This document shows, in pieces, positions 43,485 to 52,193 of a stretch of DNA of 64,000 nucleotides (the first letter of the stretch is position 1; each line of letters begins with the position of its first letter). This DNA comes from UMGS172 sp045578845 (GTDB lineage Bacteria; Bacillota; Clostridia; Oscillospirales; Acutalibacteraceae). The translations under genes were made by a program, and so were the position numbers. The notes below the pieces were generated by a model. It was not told the origin of the DNA. It ran no database searches and saw nothing but the letters and a program-made list of their open reading frames with translations. The DNA lies in contig JAZNLA010000004.1 in NCBI GenBank assembly GCA_045578845.1, positions 1 to 64,000 on the forward strand, read 5' to 3'.

Positions 43485-44444
43485 TTATTTTCCGTAAATA
43501 GTACCCAAGAACGCAGCACCGATAATTCCGGCATCATTACCGAGCACCGCTGTTTTAATTTCGGTCTGTTTTTCAACATTTCTCGAAAATCTTTCACGCT
43601 CAACGAAATTTCTTACCGGTGTAACAAGGGTTTCGCCCTCTTTTGATATACCGCCGCCGATACAAAGCACATCAGGTTGGAAAATATTGATAATATTAGT
43701 AATACCGCAAGCAACGTATTCACAGTATTTGTTTACAACATCTGTAGCGGTTTTGTCACCCAAACGCATACCGTCAAAAGCGGTCTTGCCGTTAACTTCT
43801 TCGATATTGCCGCCAACAACATCCCAAAGTTTGCTGTTTTTATCAAGTTTCATTGCTTCCTTGGTCTGTTTAATCAAAGCAGTTGCCGAAGCATAAGCCT
43901 CCCAACAACCGTTACGTCCGCAAGTACAAGAGTCACCGTTCATAATAATAACAATATGACCGAGTTCGCCGCCTGCCGAGTTAGCACCTGATAAAATACG
44001 GCCGTTTTCAATAACACCGCCGCCAACACCGGTACCGAGTGTTATGGCGATAAAACTGTCAGCACCTTTGCCTGCACCGGCAAGTTGTTCGCCGAAGGCC
44101 GCCGCATTGGCATCGTTTTCAAGATAAACTTCTCTGCCGAAACGTTCTTCTAACATAGCCTTTAAAGGCACATTATGGAACCCTAAGTTACCTGCATAGC
44201 AAATGTATCCTGTTTTAGAATTAACACTGCCCGGTGAGCCTACGCCAACCTCGGCAATATCCGAAAGACTAAGTCCGCTGTTTTCAATAGCCAAAAGGCC
44301 TGCCTTATATATATCGTCGGCAATTTCATCAGCGGGACGTGGGCAGTTGGTTTTAACCTTACCTGTACCTACAATCTTATAATTATCGTCAACCACAGCC
44401 GCCGCAATATTTGTTCCTCCGAGGTCTATTCCAAGATGATACAT
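43485..44444 (-). CDS. glcK: ROK-family glucokinase
   Basis: 319 aa. It starts LGIDLGGTNIAAAVVD (ATP phosphate site) and has the ROK zinc motif GDSCTCGRNGCWEAYAS and a GTGVGGGVI motif. It phosphorylates glucose to glucose 6-phosphate. AAGGAG precedes the ATG. It lies 26 bp after hprK in the same direction. Confidence 0.93.
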   Translation of the reverse strand: MYHLGIDLGGTNIAAAVVDDNYKIVGTGKVKTNCPRPADEIADDIYKAGLLAIENSGLSLSDIAEVGVGSPGSVNSKTGYICYAGNLGFHNVPLKAMLEERFGREVYLENDANAAAFGEQLAGAGKGADSFIAITLGTGVGGGVIENGRILSGANSAGGELGHIVIIMNGDSCTCGRNGCWEAYASATALIKQTKEAMKLDKNSKLWDVVGGNIEEVNGKTAFDGMRLGDKTATDVVNKYCEYVACGITNIINIFQPDVLCIGGGISKEGETLVTPVRNFVERERFSRNVEKQTEIKTAVLGNDAGIIGAAFLGTIYGK

Positions 44445-44470
44445 AGTTTTTATCTCCTTTTTAATTTTTA

Positions 44471-45430
44471 TTATAAAAATATATCGGTTTCTTCCTGTTC
44501 GGGTACATCGTCTGACATACCAAGTCGTTTAAGCAGTTCATGTGCCGCATTATAACCCATTTTCTTTTGACGATTATTCATAGCGGCAACCTCAATTATA
44601 ACCGCCAAATTTCTGCCCGGTTTTACGGGAATAGTCATAGACGGTATGTTTATATCCAAAATTTCGGTGGTCTGTTCTTCAAGTCCCATGCGGTCATAAA
44701 CCTTATCCGACTGCCATTGTTCCAAATTTATTAGCAGGTCAATTTTAGAAGTAAGATTAACTGCACCGACACCGAAAATTCTGCGTGCATTTATTATACC
44801 TATGCCACGAAGTTCAATAAAATGTCTTATGTTTTCAGGGGCAGAGCCAACCAAAGACCGTGACGAAACCTTTCTGATTTCTACGGCATCATCGGCAATA
44901 AGACGGTGACCGCGTTTGACAAGTTCTATAGCAGTTTCGCTTTTACCGACACCGCTTTCACCAAGTATCAAAAGACCTTCGCCATAAACCTCAACTAACA
45001 CGCCGTGTCTTGTAATACGCGGTGCCAACTCAACATTAAGAAAAGATATTAATGATGCCATAAAACTTGAGGTTGCATCGGGGGTACGAAGCAACGGCAC
45101 CTTATTATCCTCTGCCGCTTTACGCATAATATCGGTTACGGGTAAATTTCTTGATATTATAACTGCCGCAGGATGCTGACCGAAAAAGTCATTAACTTTT
45201 CTCTTGTATTCTTCCTCAGGAAACTCACTCAAAAACGCCTCTTCGCTTTTACCGATTATCTGGATACGTCCGCTGTCAAAGTACTCAAAAAAACCGCACA
45301 TTTGAAGTCCCGGCCGGTTGACTTCGACATTGGAAATATAAACATTATCCTCCGGCAACGGCATTACAATAGTTTCAAGTTTGAAATTTTTAATAATCTT
45401 AGCCATTGAAACCGAAAAAGGTGAACTCAT
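44471..45430 (-). CDS. hprK: HPr kinase/phosphorylase
   Basis: 319 aa. The P-loop GESGVGKS is at residues 157-164 and the signature around IADDAVEIRK follows; conserved TRHGVLVEVYG lies just before the P-loop. It phosphorylates HPr at Ser46 in response to fructose 1,6-bisphosphate and reverses it, feeding CcpA-type catabolite control. AAAGGGG lies 7 nt before the ATG. It heads the hprK-glcK-murB-rapZ-whiA-dnaE run. Confidence 0.96.
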   Translation of the reverse strand: MSSPFSVSMAKIIKNFKLETIVMPLPEDNVYISNVEVNRPGLQMCGFFEYFDSGRIQIIGKSEEAFLSEFPEEEYKRKVNDFFGQHPAAVIISRNLPVTDIMRKAAEDNKVPLLRTPDATSSFMASLISFLNVELAPRITRHGVLVEVYGEGLLILGESGVGKSETAIELVKRGHRLIADDAVEIRKVSSRSLVGSAPENIRHFIELRGIGIINARRIFGVGAVNLTSKIDLLINLEQWQSDKVYDRMGLEEQTTEILDINIPSMTIPVKPGRNLAVIIEVAAMNNRQKKMGYNAAHELLKRLGMSDDVPEQEETDIFL

Positions 45431-45478
45431 ACGAAAACCCCTTTACATTTTTTGATTTTAATAAATCTATACAAATAC

Positions 45479-45507
45479 ATTATACATTATTTCTTTTTAA
45501 TTTTAAA
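45479..45507 (-). promoter_or_regulatory. Probable promoter of the hprK operon
   Basis: Minus strand TTTAAA (45507-45502), 17 nt, TATAAT (45484-45479). The -10 is perfect and the -35 matches 4 of 6. Confidence 0.5.
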
Positions 45508-45565
45508 GAGTAAATTTAACATTTTTTACTATTCATTAAATTTTATTGAAAATAGAAAAAATCGG

Positions 45566-45604
45566 ACAAAAAAACACCTTTTAAGAAAATTCTCAAAAGG
45601 TGCT
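45566..45604 (-). terminator. Terminator after the HtrA-like gene
   Basis: CACCTTTTAAG (45575-45585) pairs with CTCAAAAGGTG (45592-45602), with one weak pair. On the minus strand a T run follows. Confidence 0.82.
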
Positions 45605-45615
45605 TTAATACAAAT

Positions 45616-46956
45616 TTAATGGTCGGAAAATGAATCGTCATCATTATCATCGAACGGATTGTTACTGTCCGAAAAACTTCCGTTATCGTTTGCAACTTGA
45701 TTGGTATAACTTGAATCCCCTTTATCGGGAATAAGTGCGGCATAAACAGTTTCACTTGTTTTGGTTGAAGGATGATAAACCGTAAAAGACATTGACACAC
45801 CCGGAGCGGTACTGTCGATAATATCAAGTGCCACATCATTTCTGACTATCTCAACATCGTTTATATGGGTGATAATATCACCCTTATTAACCTTGCCGAG
45901 CAGTTTACTTTCGGTTGAAACCGACTCTATTTGCAGTCCTTTAGGTACACCGTTAATCTTAGACTGAGCAGTATCTATAGAATAATAGTTTATACCGAGT
46001 TTTCCTCTGCCGACAACATATCCGTTATTTATCAGCGAATCGACAATTTTAACAACGGTTGCCGAAGGTATGGCGTATCCTACGCTATCATAGGCAGTAC
46101 CGACAAGTTTTGCCGAAGTAATACCCACAACCTGCGAATACATATTTACCAACGCTCCGCCCGAACTGCCGGGATTTATGGCAGTATCGGTCTGTATCAT
46201 CTTCATATTGTACGACGAATTATTGGTAACCCTCGTACCGTTTGAAGAAATAATACCTGCAGTAGGAATAGGCTCAACCCCCGAGCCGGACGGAAAGCCT
46301 ACCGCTATAACCTGCTCACCTGTAACAAGTTCTGCCGAATTGCCGAAAACTGCTGATTTCAAGCCTGTGGCATTTATTTTAAGCACCGCAAGGTCACTTC
46401 GTGTATCACCTGCGACAAACACTGCCTCGTACTCCGTTCCGTCATTTAAAGTCACGATAAACCTAGGTGAAGAAATTTCAGAATATATATGGTCATTGGT
46501 TACAATATAACCGTCTGTAGTATAAATAACTCCGCTCGCACTCGATGTGCCGCTTGAATTATAAACAGTAATATGAACAACCGACGGTGCAGTGTTTTTA
46601 AATATTTCACTATACTTTGAAACTTCCAAATCACCTTTGCCCGACAGTTGGGTAGAAATACCGCCCGAATTTGCTTTATTGCCGAAATTTAAACTTCCGC
46701 TACCGAAAATATAGCCTACAGATACAGAAATTATAAGCATTACCGACACTGCTATAAGTGTAAAAAATACTTTTAATCCTGTCATGTTCCCGCTTTTTTC
46801 TTTTACAGCATCAACCGAATCAAAGGTAACGGTCGGCTCGCTTGATACATTGGTTTTAGGCGGTGTATAAACCTTAGACTCTTCTGCAGATATCGATTCT
46901 TCAACTGCTTCCTGCGGTTTTAAAACACCGTCTGCATTTTTAATATCATTATCCAT
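45616..46956 (-). CDS. HtrA/DegP-family trypsin-like serine protease with PDZ domain
   Basis: 446 aa. A cytoplasmic acidic head (about 1-60), one membrane helix (about 62-90), then the protease domain with His in YIVTNDHIY, Asp in TRSDLAVLKI and Ser in NPGSSGGALVN; the usual GNSGG is GSSGG here. A PDZ domain follows (about 340-410) and the tail is Asp/Ser-rich. It degrades or refolds damaged proteins outside the membrane. AAAGGA lies upstream of the ATG. It is the third gene after a response regulator and histidine kinase, and probably is one of their targets or outputs. Confidence 0.92.
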   Translation of the reverse strand: MDNDIKNADGVLKPQEAVEESISAEESKVYTPPKTNVSSEPTVTFDSVDAVKEKSGNMTGLKVFFTLIAVSVMLIISVSVGYIFGSGSLNFGNKANSGGISTQLSGKGDLEVSKYSEIFKNTAPSVVHITVYNSSGTSSASGVIYTTDGYIVTNDHIYSEISSPRFIVTLNDGTEYEAVFVAGDTRSDLAVLKINATGLKSAVFGNSAELVTGEQVIAVGFPSGSGVEPIPTAGIISSNGTRVTNNSSYNMKMIQTDTAINPGSSGGALVNMYSQVVGITSAKLVGTAYDSVGYAIPSATVVKIVDSLINNGYVVGRGKLGINYYSIDTAQSKINGVPKGLQIESVSTESKLLGKVNKGDIITHINDVEIVRNDVALDIIDSTAPGVSMSFTVYHPSTKTSETVYAALIPDKGDSSYTNQVANDNGSFSDSNNPFDDNDDDSFSDH

Positions 46957-46983
46957 AAATATTTCCTTTCAAAAGATATTAGG

Positions 46984-48423
46984 CTATTTGGTTTCCTTTG
47001 ACGGCAAAGTTATTGCAAACTCAGTAAATAAACCCTGTTTACTGCTAACCGTAATATGTCCGCCATGTATGTCAACTATTGTTTTTACAATATAAAGTCC
47101 AAGTCCCGTACCTTCTTTATTTTCCGAGCGGGATTTATCGGTTTTATAAAATCTGTCAAATATATACTGTAAATCTTCGGGCTTAATTCCCTCACCCGTA
47201 TTTCGTATTTTAACCGAAACCGAACCGATTTCATCAACCGAAATATTATAACTTATAACACCGTTTTCGGGTGTGAATTTTATGGCATTGTCGGTCAAAT
47301 TGAATACTGCCTGATATATAAGGTCGCGGTCGGCATTAAGTTTAATGTCGGTGCCTAAATCCAGACCCTCTATTTCAATATTCTTTTCGGTTATTCGCTG
47401 TTCTTGGGATATTAACACATCCCCTATAAGGTCGACAACGCAAAATTTAGATATATTGGTTTTTTGCTCGCCCGATTCTAATTTCGCAAGGCTTAACATT
47501 GACTGTACAAGTCTTGACAGTCGCTCTATTTCGCTTGAAACAATAGTCAGGTAATATTCCTGTTTTTCACAAGGAATGGTTCCGTCTAAAATACCGTCAA
47601 TAAACCCGCCTATTGTGGTCATGGGTGTTCTTAGTTCATGCGAAACATTGGCTATGAAACTGCGACGCATACTTTCAAGTTGCGTAAGCGAATTTGACAT
47701 AGAATTAAACGCCTCGGCAAGTTCCGATATTTCGTCGTCGCCGCTTACGGGTATTCGTTTAGAAAAATCGCCATTTGACATATTTACAGCCGCTTCAGAC
47801 ATCAGTTTAACGGGTTTAATAATTCTTTTGGTTAAAAAATATAGAATTACAAACATTATTAAAACAGGTATCGAAGCACAAAAAATAAATATACTCGACA
47901 ATTCACTCCACATACTTTCAAGCAGTGATGCGGGCGAGGAAATAAATACATAACCTGCTATTAGTCCGTCGCTTGAATAAAACGGAGTACACGCCGTATA
48001 ATATGTGTTTTTATAATGTGATTTGAGTTTGCCGACCTCGAAATAACTTCCGTCTTTAGCCAAAGATAGCAATGTGCTGTCAATCATACCGTGTGAATGA
48101 ATACAGGTATTATCCCGTTGCCATTCACGACAACTGCACAAAAATATATTACCTTCTGCATCGCAAACATACGAGTCGCCCGAAACGGCATTTGAAACAA
48201 CCTTCATAACACCGTTTAGACTGATATAAAATCCTGTAGTATCATCGGTTTGATTTGTTAGAACCGAAGCAATTGTACGGCAGTTATCGGTAAGCAGATT
48301 TTCCTTTTCTTTTACGAAATAACCGTTTACCGTTACACTAAGTAAAACTATAGTGAGTATTATTGTAACTATCAGCGACAATGCGGTTGACAAAAATATT
48401 TTTTGAAATAAACGGTTTTTCAT
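46984..48423 (-). CDS. Membrane sensor histidine kinase with Cys/His cluster in its sensor domain
   Basis: 479 aa. Two membrane helices (about 10-34 and 175-199) flank an extracytoplasmic domain, followed by HAMP, HisKA with ANVSHELRTPM (phospho-His262) and HATPase_c with NLTDNAIKF and GTGLGLYIVK. The sensor loop contains Cys87, 96, 98, 107 and His109, 111 (numbered from ATG 48423), a set that could bind metal or sense redox state. The ATG overlaps the regulator's stop by one base (TGATG); a TTG one codon earlier is less likely. Confidence 0.92.
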   Translation of the reverse strand: MKNRLFQKIFLSTALSLIVTIILTIVLLSVTVNGYFVKEKENLLTDNCRTIASVLTNQTDDTTGFYISLNGVMKVVSNAVSGDSYVCDAEGNIFLCSCREWQRDNTCIHSHGMIDSTLLSLAKDGSYFEVGKLKSHYKNTYYTACTPFYSSDGLIAGYVFISSPASLLESMWSELSSIFIFCASIPVLIMFVILYFLTKRIIKPVKLMSEAAVNMSNGDFSKRIPVSGDDEISELAEAFNSMSNSLTQLESMRRSFIANVSHELRTPMTTIGGFIDGILDGTIPCEKQEYYLTIVSSEIERLSRLVQSMLSLAKLESGEQKTNISKFCVVDLIGDVLISQEQRITEKNIEIEGLDLGTDIKLNADRDLIYQAVFNLTDNAIKFTPENGVISYNISVDEIGSVSVKIRNTGEGIKPEDLQYIFDRFYKTDKSRSENKEGTGLGLYIVKTIVDIHGGHITVSSKQGLFTEFAITLPSKETK

Positions 48424-49121
48424 CAAATTTGACCTGTCTTTGATTCAAATTTATAACCGACGCTCCAAACAGTTTTTATAGACCATTTATCAGAAACGCC
48501 TTCTAACTTTTCGCGAAGTCTTTTAACATGGACATCAACAGTTCTTGAATCGCCGTAATATTCAAATCCCCAGACCTCATCTAAAAGTTGATCGCGGGAA
48601 TAAACCCTATTAGGATTACTTGCAAGATGATAAATAAGTTCAAGTTCTTTAGGCGGAGTATCAACCTGTTTACCGTCAACTATAAGTTCATAGTTGGTAA
48701 GATTTATTATGAGTTTATCGTATTTTACTATTTTTTCGGGATTTTCATCACTAACGGCAGTTCTTCTGAGTACCGCTTTAACCCTTGCCACTACCTCTTT
48801 AGTATCAAAAGGTTTTGTGACATAATCATCTGCACCAAGGTCTAATCCTAATATTTTATCGAAGGTTTCACCCTTTGCAGTGAGCATTATTATAGGCACA
48901 GCCGAATTTTTATGAATTGTACGGCAAACCTGCCAGCCGTCAAGACCGGGCAACATTATATCAAGCAGTACAATATCCGGCTCATCAATATTAAACTTAA
49001 CTATCGCCGATTCACCGTCATTGGCAATTACTGTATCAAAACCGTCTTTTTCAAGATAAAGTCTTAAAAGTTCGCAAATATTAGTATCGTCATCGACTAT
49101 AAGTATCTTTTTATTAGGCAT
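48423..49121 (-). CDS. OmpR/PhoB-family response regulator
   Basis: 232 aa. The receiver domain has ILIVDDDTN at the start, phospho-Asp in DIVLLDIMLPGLDG and Lys in YVTKPFDTKEV. A winged-helix DNA-binding domain follows, ending VDVHVKRLREKLEG and WSVGYKFE. ATG 49121 has AAAGGGG 8 nt upstream; the longer frame to 49172 has no ribosome site. It works with the downstream kinase; the order regulator-kinase-HtrA suggests a cell-envelope stress unit. Confidence 0.94.
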   Translation of the reverse strand: MPNKKILIVDDDTNICELLRLYLEKDGFDTVIANDGESAIVKFNIDEPDIVLLDIMLPGLDGWQVCRTIHKNSAVPIIMLTAKGETFDKILGLDLGADDYVTKPFDTKEVVARVKAVLRRTAVSDENPEKIVKYDKLIINLTNYELIVDGKQVDTPPKELELIYHLASNPNRVYSRDQLLDEVWGFEYYGDSRTVDVHVKRLREKLEGVSDKWSIKTVWSVGYKFESKTGQI

Positions 49122-49232
49122 GTTTTTAACCCCTTTACTGTTTATTCTAACCACAAAAATATTGTAAAACATTTATTATGTTTTTATATGAATAAAGTAT
49201 TAAATATTTATGTGTTATCTTCAAAATTTCAA

Positions 49233-49265
49233 GAAAAAAGCCGTTTCGGTTACCCGAAACGGCCA
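49233..49265 (-). terminator. Terminator after the zinc-ribbon gene
   Basis: 10-bp perfect stem GCCGTTTCGG (49240-49249) / CCGAAACGGC (49254-49263), loop TTAC; T run on the minus strand. Confidence 0.9.
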
Positions 49266-49280
49266 TGAAGAACTGACTGA

Positions 49281-49559
49281 TTAAGCCTGCTCTCTCATCT
49301 TTGCGAAGCACTCACTGCAGTATACAGGACGGTCATCGCGGGGTACAAACGGTACCATTGCAGGCTTGCCACAGTTTGCACAAGTAGCCTCGTGCATCTC
49401 TCTCGGAGCTCTACCGGCATTCTTCTTTGCGTCACGGCACTTTTTGCAGCGCTGCGGCTCATTTACGAATCCTTTGGACTCGTAGAATTCCTGCTCACCG
49501 GCAGTAAAAACAAAGTCTTCTCCGCAATCTTTGCACTTAAGGGTCTTGTCTTCGAACAT
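49281..49559 (-). CDS. Zinc-ribbon domain protein
   Basis: 92 aa. Four CxxC pairs are visible: CKDC, CKKC, CANC and CSEC, so two zinc ribbons. The first ribbon (KCKDCGEDFVFTAGEQEFYESKGFVNEPQRCKKCRDAKK) matches the common probable zinc-ribbon domain family (zf-trcl type). Function unknown; similar proteins are proposed to bind RNA polymerase or nucleic acid. ATG 49559 has GAGAGG about 8 nt upstream; an extension to 49631 would run through the tRNA-like stretch. Confidence 0.85.
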   Translation of the reverse strand: MFEDKTLKCKDCGEDFVFTAGEQEFYESKGFVNEPQRCKKCRDAKKNAGRAPREMHEATCANCGKPAMVPFVPRDDRPVYCSECFAKMREQA

Positions 49560-49591
49560 GATTTTTACCTCTCTCAATATGAGTATTTTAT

Positions 49592-49659
49592 TAGCCCCGG
49601 ACGGAATCGCACCGACATCTTTGGAATACAACGTTCTGCTGACTTAAACTACTTGGGCA
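49592..49659 (-). other. Degenerate tRNA-like stretch
   Basis: Read on the minus strand it has a D-arm-like TAGTTTAAGTCAGCAGAAC (GTTT pairs GAAC), an anticodon-loop-like TTCCAAA and a T-arm-like GTCGGTGCGATTCCGTC. But the acceptor arms pair in only about five of seven positions, the anticodon stem is broken, the variable region is missing and no CCA is encoded. The anticodon would read CCA (Trp) or TCC (Gly). It starts two bases after the sigma-factor stop and ends 32 bp before the zinc-ribbon start. A decayed tRNA is likelier than a working one. Confidence 0.35.
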
Positions 49660-49661
49660 TA

Positions 49662-50195
49662 TTAACCTTTTAACTTGGTACGAATTCGCTGTACCGCATT
49701 ATGTACGGATTTCACAGAAACATTTTTTCTTTCGGCAGTTTCACTTTGGGTAAAACCGTGAAGCAGGTCACTGAAAACCGCGTATTCAAATTCGGACAAA
49801 GAAATTTTTGCACGTTTTAGCATAGAAGTATATTCTTCTTTTACCGAAACAGAATATTCAGGGTCAGGAACGGTAGAAACCAACTCTAACCCGTCTATAT
49901 CTACAAGCATAAATTCCGGCACTGCCGATACTTTGTGCGTTTTACGTAAATAGTCAATAATTGCCGAATCAATACACCTGCGAGCAAAAGTAGAAAACGA
50001 AGAAAGATTACTGTTAAAATTAGCAGCGGCAGAAAGTAAGCCTATATTACCCTCTTGGATAAGGTCTTCCATTTCCCCTAAAGAGGAAAAAGCAAAAGCC
50101 CTTGACTTAACAAGCGGAGAATACTTTGACAAAACCGTGAGCAAAGAAAAATCACCGCAATTAGATTTAATCCCGTTGTTTTCGGTAAATTCCAT
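49662..50195 (-). CDS. Sigma-70 family RNA polymerase sigma factor, SigH-like
   Basis: 177 aa. Region 2 is seen in MEDLIQEGNIGLLSAAANFNS and FSTFARRCIDSAIIDYLRK, and region 4 in GFTQSETAERKNVSVKSVHNAVQRIRTKL. It is shorter than typical SigH (about 210 aa) but closest to that group, which drives early sporulation or competence genes. No good Shine-Dalgarno precedes the ATG. It has its own strong promoter and is followed by the tRNA-like stretch and the zinc-ribbon gene. Confidence 0.82.
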   Translation of the reverse strand: MEFTENNGIKSNCGDFSLLTVLSKYSPLVKSRAFAFSSLGEMEDLIQEGNIGLLSAAANFNSNLSSFSTFARRCIDSAIIDYLRKTHKVSAVPEFMLVDIDGLELVSTVPDPEYSVSVKEEYTSMLKRAKISLSEFEYAVFSDLLHGFTQSETAERKNVSVKSVHNAVQRIRTKLKG

Positions 50196-50269
50196 AGGGC
50201 CAAAGCCAATCCTTACAAATCTTACTTATGTATCCTTTTTATCGGCACACAATAACACATTCTTTATCA

Positions 50270-50298
50270 ATTTTACACCATATATTTTCATTTGTCAA
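50270..50298 (-). promoter_or_regulatory. Sigma-A promoter of the sigma-factor gene
   Basis: Minus strand TTGACA (50298-50293), 17 nt, TAAAAT (50275-50270). Confidence 0.82.
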
Positions 50299-50367
50299 TA
50301 ATTATTTGGATATTTCGCTAAAAAAATTATTTTTCAAATTACGACATTATCTTACACGGTAATCCCG

Positions 50368-50396
50368 TTGACAATTTGATTAGTTTGTATTAAAAT
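50368..50396 (+). promoter_or_regulatory. Sigma-A promoter of the phosphohexomutase gene
   Basis: TTGACA (50368-50373), 17 nt, TAAAAT (50391-50396), 32 bp before the chosen start codon. Confidence 0.85.
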
Positions 50397-50427
50397 TATC
50401 GTGACAAGTATTGAGGAGGTAATTGCT

Positions 50428-52143
50428 TTGAATATTAACGAACTTTACAACTGTTGGACAAAGTGTGCCACCGATGACCCCGACCTTATCCCCGAACTTT
50501 TGTCGGTCAAAGGTGATGAAGAACTTATAAATGATATGTTTTACCGCGAACTTGAATTTGGCACTGCCGGACTTCGCGGTGTTATAGGTGCGGGTACTAA
50601 CCGCATGAACGTATATACCGTAGGCAGAGCCTCACAAGGTCTTGCCGACTATGTAAACAGCGTAGCAAAAAACGGCAAAATTGCCATTGCTTATGACAGC
50701 CGCATCAAATCAGAACTTTTTGCAAAAACCGCAGCCGCAGTTTTTGCCGCCAATGGCATAACTGCTTATATTTATGACGAACTTATGCCAACCCCAATGC
50801 TTTCGTTTGCCGTAAGGCATTTAGGCTGTGACGCAGGTATAGTTATTACTGCAAGTCATAATCCCGCAAAATACAACGGCTATAAAGCATACGGCCCCGA
50901 CGGTTGCCAACTTACATTAGAGGCAAGTAACCTTGTATTTTCTTATATTGAAAAGACCGATTTCTTCGGCGGTATTAAAAAGATTAATTTTAATGACGGT
51001 TTAAAAAACGGCAGTATTAAATATATCGAGCAATCGGTCATTGACGCTTTCCTCGACAATGTAAGCCGTCAGTCGCTGTCACCCGATATTATCAAAAACA
51101 GTGATTTTTCGGTTATTTATACTCCGCTTCACGGCACCGGTAACAAGCCCGTACGTGCTATTTTAGACCGCATCGGTGTTAAAAACGTAACGATTGTAAG
51201 AGAGCAGGAATTACCCGACGGCAACTTTACCACTGCACCCTATCCAAACCCCGAACTGAGCCAACCGTTTGAATGTGCACTCAAACTTGCCGAAACCGTA
51301 AAACCCGACATTTTGCTTGCAACCGACCCTGACTGTGACCGTGTAGGCATTGCGGTTATGGACTGCGGCAAATACAAACTTATGACCGGCAACCAAGTCG
51401 GTGCGTTACTTCTTGACTATGTTCTTAAAAGACGCACCGAACTCGGCACCATGCCAAAAAATCCTATTGCAGTTAAAACGATTGTATCAACCGAACTTTG
51501 TGCTAAAATTGCCGAAAAGTACGGTTGCAAACTCATAAATGTTCTAACCGGATTTAAATTTATAGGTGAACAAATTTTAGAACTTGAAAAGATAGGCGAA
51601 GAAAACCGCTATGTTTTCGGTTTTGAAGAAAGTTACGGTTATCTTTGCGGTACATTTGTACGTGATAAAGACGCCGTTTGTGCTTCAATGCTTATCTGTG
51701 AAATGGCTTGTTACTACCGCAGTCTTGGAATAAACCTCTTTGAGGCTTTGGATAATATTCAAAAAGAACTCGGTTACTACACCAACCGTCAGTCAAGTTA
51801 CACCTTTGAAGGTCAACAGGGCATGACAATTATGGCGGGCATTATGAATGATTTAAGCAATAATCCTCCCGCCGATATTGCAGGATATAAAGTTACCGAT
51901 ATTTACAACTACAACACATCTGTTGCCACCTGCATAGAAACGGGTACACAAACAATAATTGACCTGCCTAAATCCAATGTCATTGAATTCAAATTACAAG
52001 GCGGCTCGTCGTTTATTGTAAGACCCTCGGGCACCGAGCCTAAAATCAAGATTTACCTTTCGACTACCGGCACAACTGCTAAAGAATCGGAAGATGTATG
52101 CGATCTTTTAAAATCTGCCGGTGATAAGATAATGAATAAATAA
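50428..52143 (+). CDS. pgm: Phospho-sugar mutase (phosphoglucomutase/phosphomannomutase)
   Basis: 571 aa, the longer PgcA-like class. The active-site Ser is in VITASHNPAKYNGYK, the Mg site in ATDPDCDRVGIAV, the sugar loop in FGFEESYGYLCG and the phosphate site in RPSGTEPKIKIY. It interconverts glucose 6- and 1-phosphate, feeding polysaccharide synthesis, or mannose phosphates. TTG 50428 is the start, since GAGGAGG ends 8 nt before it; the frame extends to GTG 50401 without a ribosome site. It stands alone with its own promoter and terminator. Confidence 0.93.
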   Translation: MNINELYNCWTKCATDDPDLIPELLSVKGDEELINDMFYRELEFGTAGLRGVIGAGTNRMNVYTVGRASQGLADYVNSVAKNGKIAIAYDSRIKSELFAKTAAAVFAANGITAYIYDELMPTPMLSFAVRHLGCDAGIVITASHNPAKYNGYKAYGPDGCQLTLEASNLVFSYIEKTDFFGGIKKINFNDGLKNGSIKYIEQSVIDAFLDNVSRQSLSPDIIKNSDFSVIYTPLHGTGNKPVRAILDRIGVKNVTIVREQELPDGNFTTAPYPNPELSQPFECALKLAETVKPDILLATDPDCDRVGIAVMDCGKYKLMTGNQVGALLLDYVLKRRTELGTMPKNPIAVKTIVSTELCAKIAEKYGCKLINVLTGFKFIGEQILELEKIGEENRYVFGFEESYGYLCGTFVRDKDAVCASMLICEMACYYRSLGINLFEALDNIQKELGYYTNRQSSYTFEGQQGMTIMAGIMNDLSNNPPADIAGYKVTDIYNYNTSVATCIETGTQTIIDLPKSNVIEFKLQGGSSFIVRPSGTEPKIKIYLSTTGTTAKESEDVCDLLKSAGDKIMNK

Positions 52144-52151
52144 AACAAAAT

Positions 52152-52185
52152 AAAAAGACGAGTACCGTTTGGTACTCGTCTTTTT
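52152..52185. terminator. Bidirectional terminator between phosphohexomutase and rubrerythrin
   Basis: 15-bp perfect stem AAAAAGACGAGTACC (52152-52166) / GGTACTCGTCTTTTT (52171-52185) with loop GTTT. Confidence 0.94.
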
Positions 52186-52193
52186 GTTTTAAA

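Noticed and set aside
49592..49659. Functional tRNA-Trp or tRNA-Gly
   Set aside because: Acceptor and anticodon stems do not pair well, the variable loop is missing and the total is about 68 nt, so only a tRNA-like remnant is claimed.
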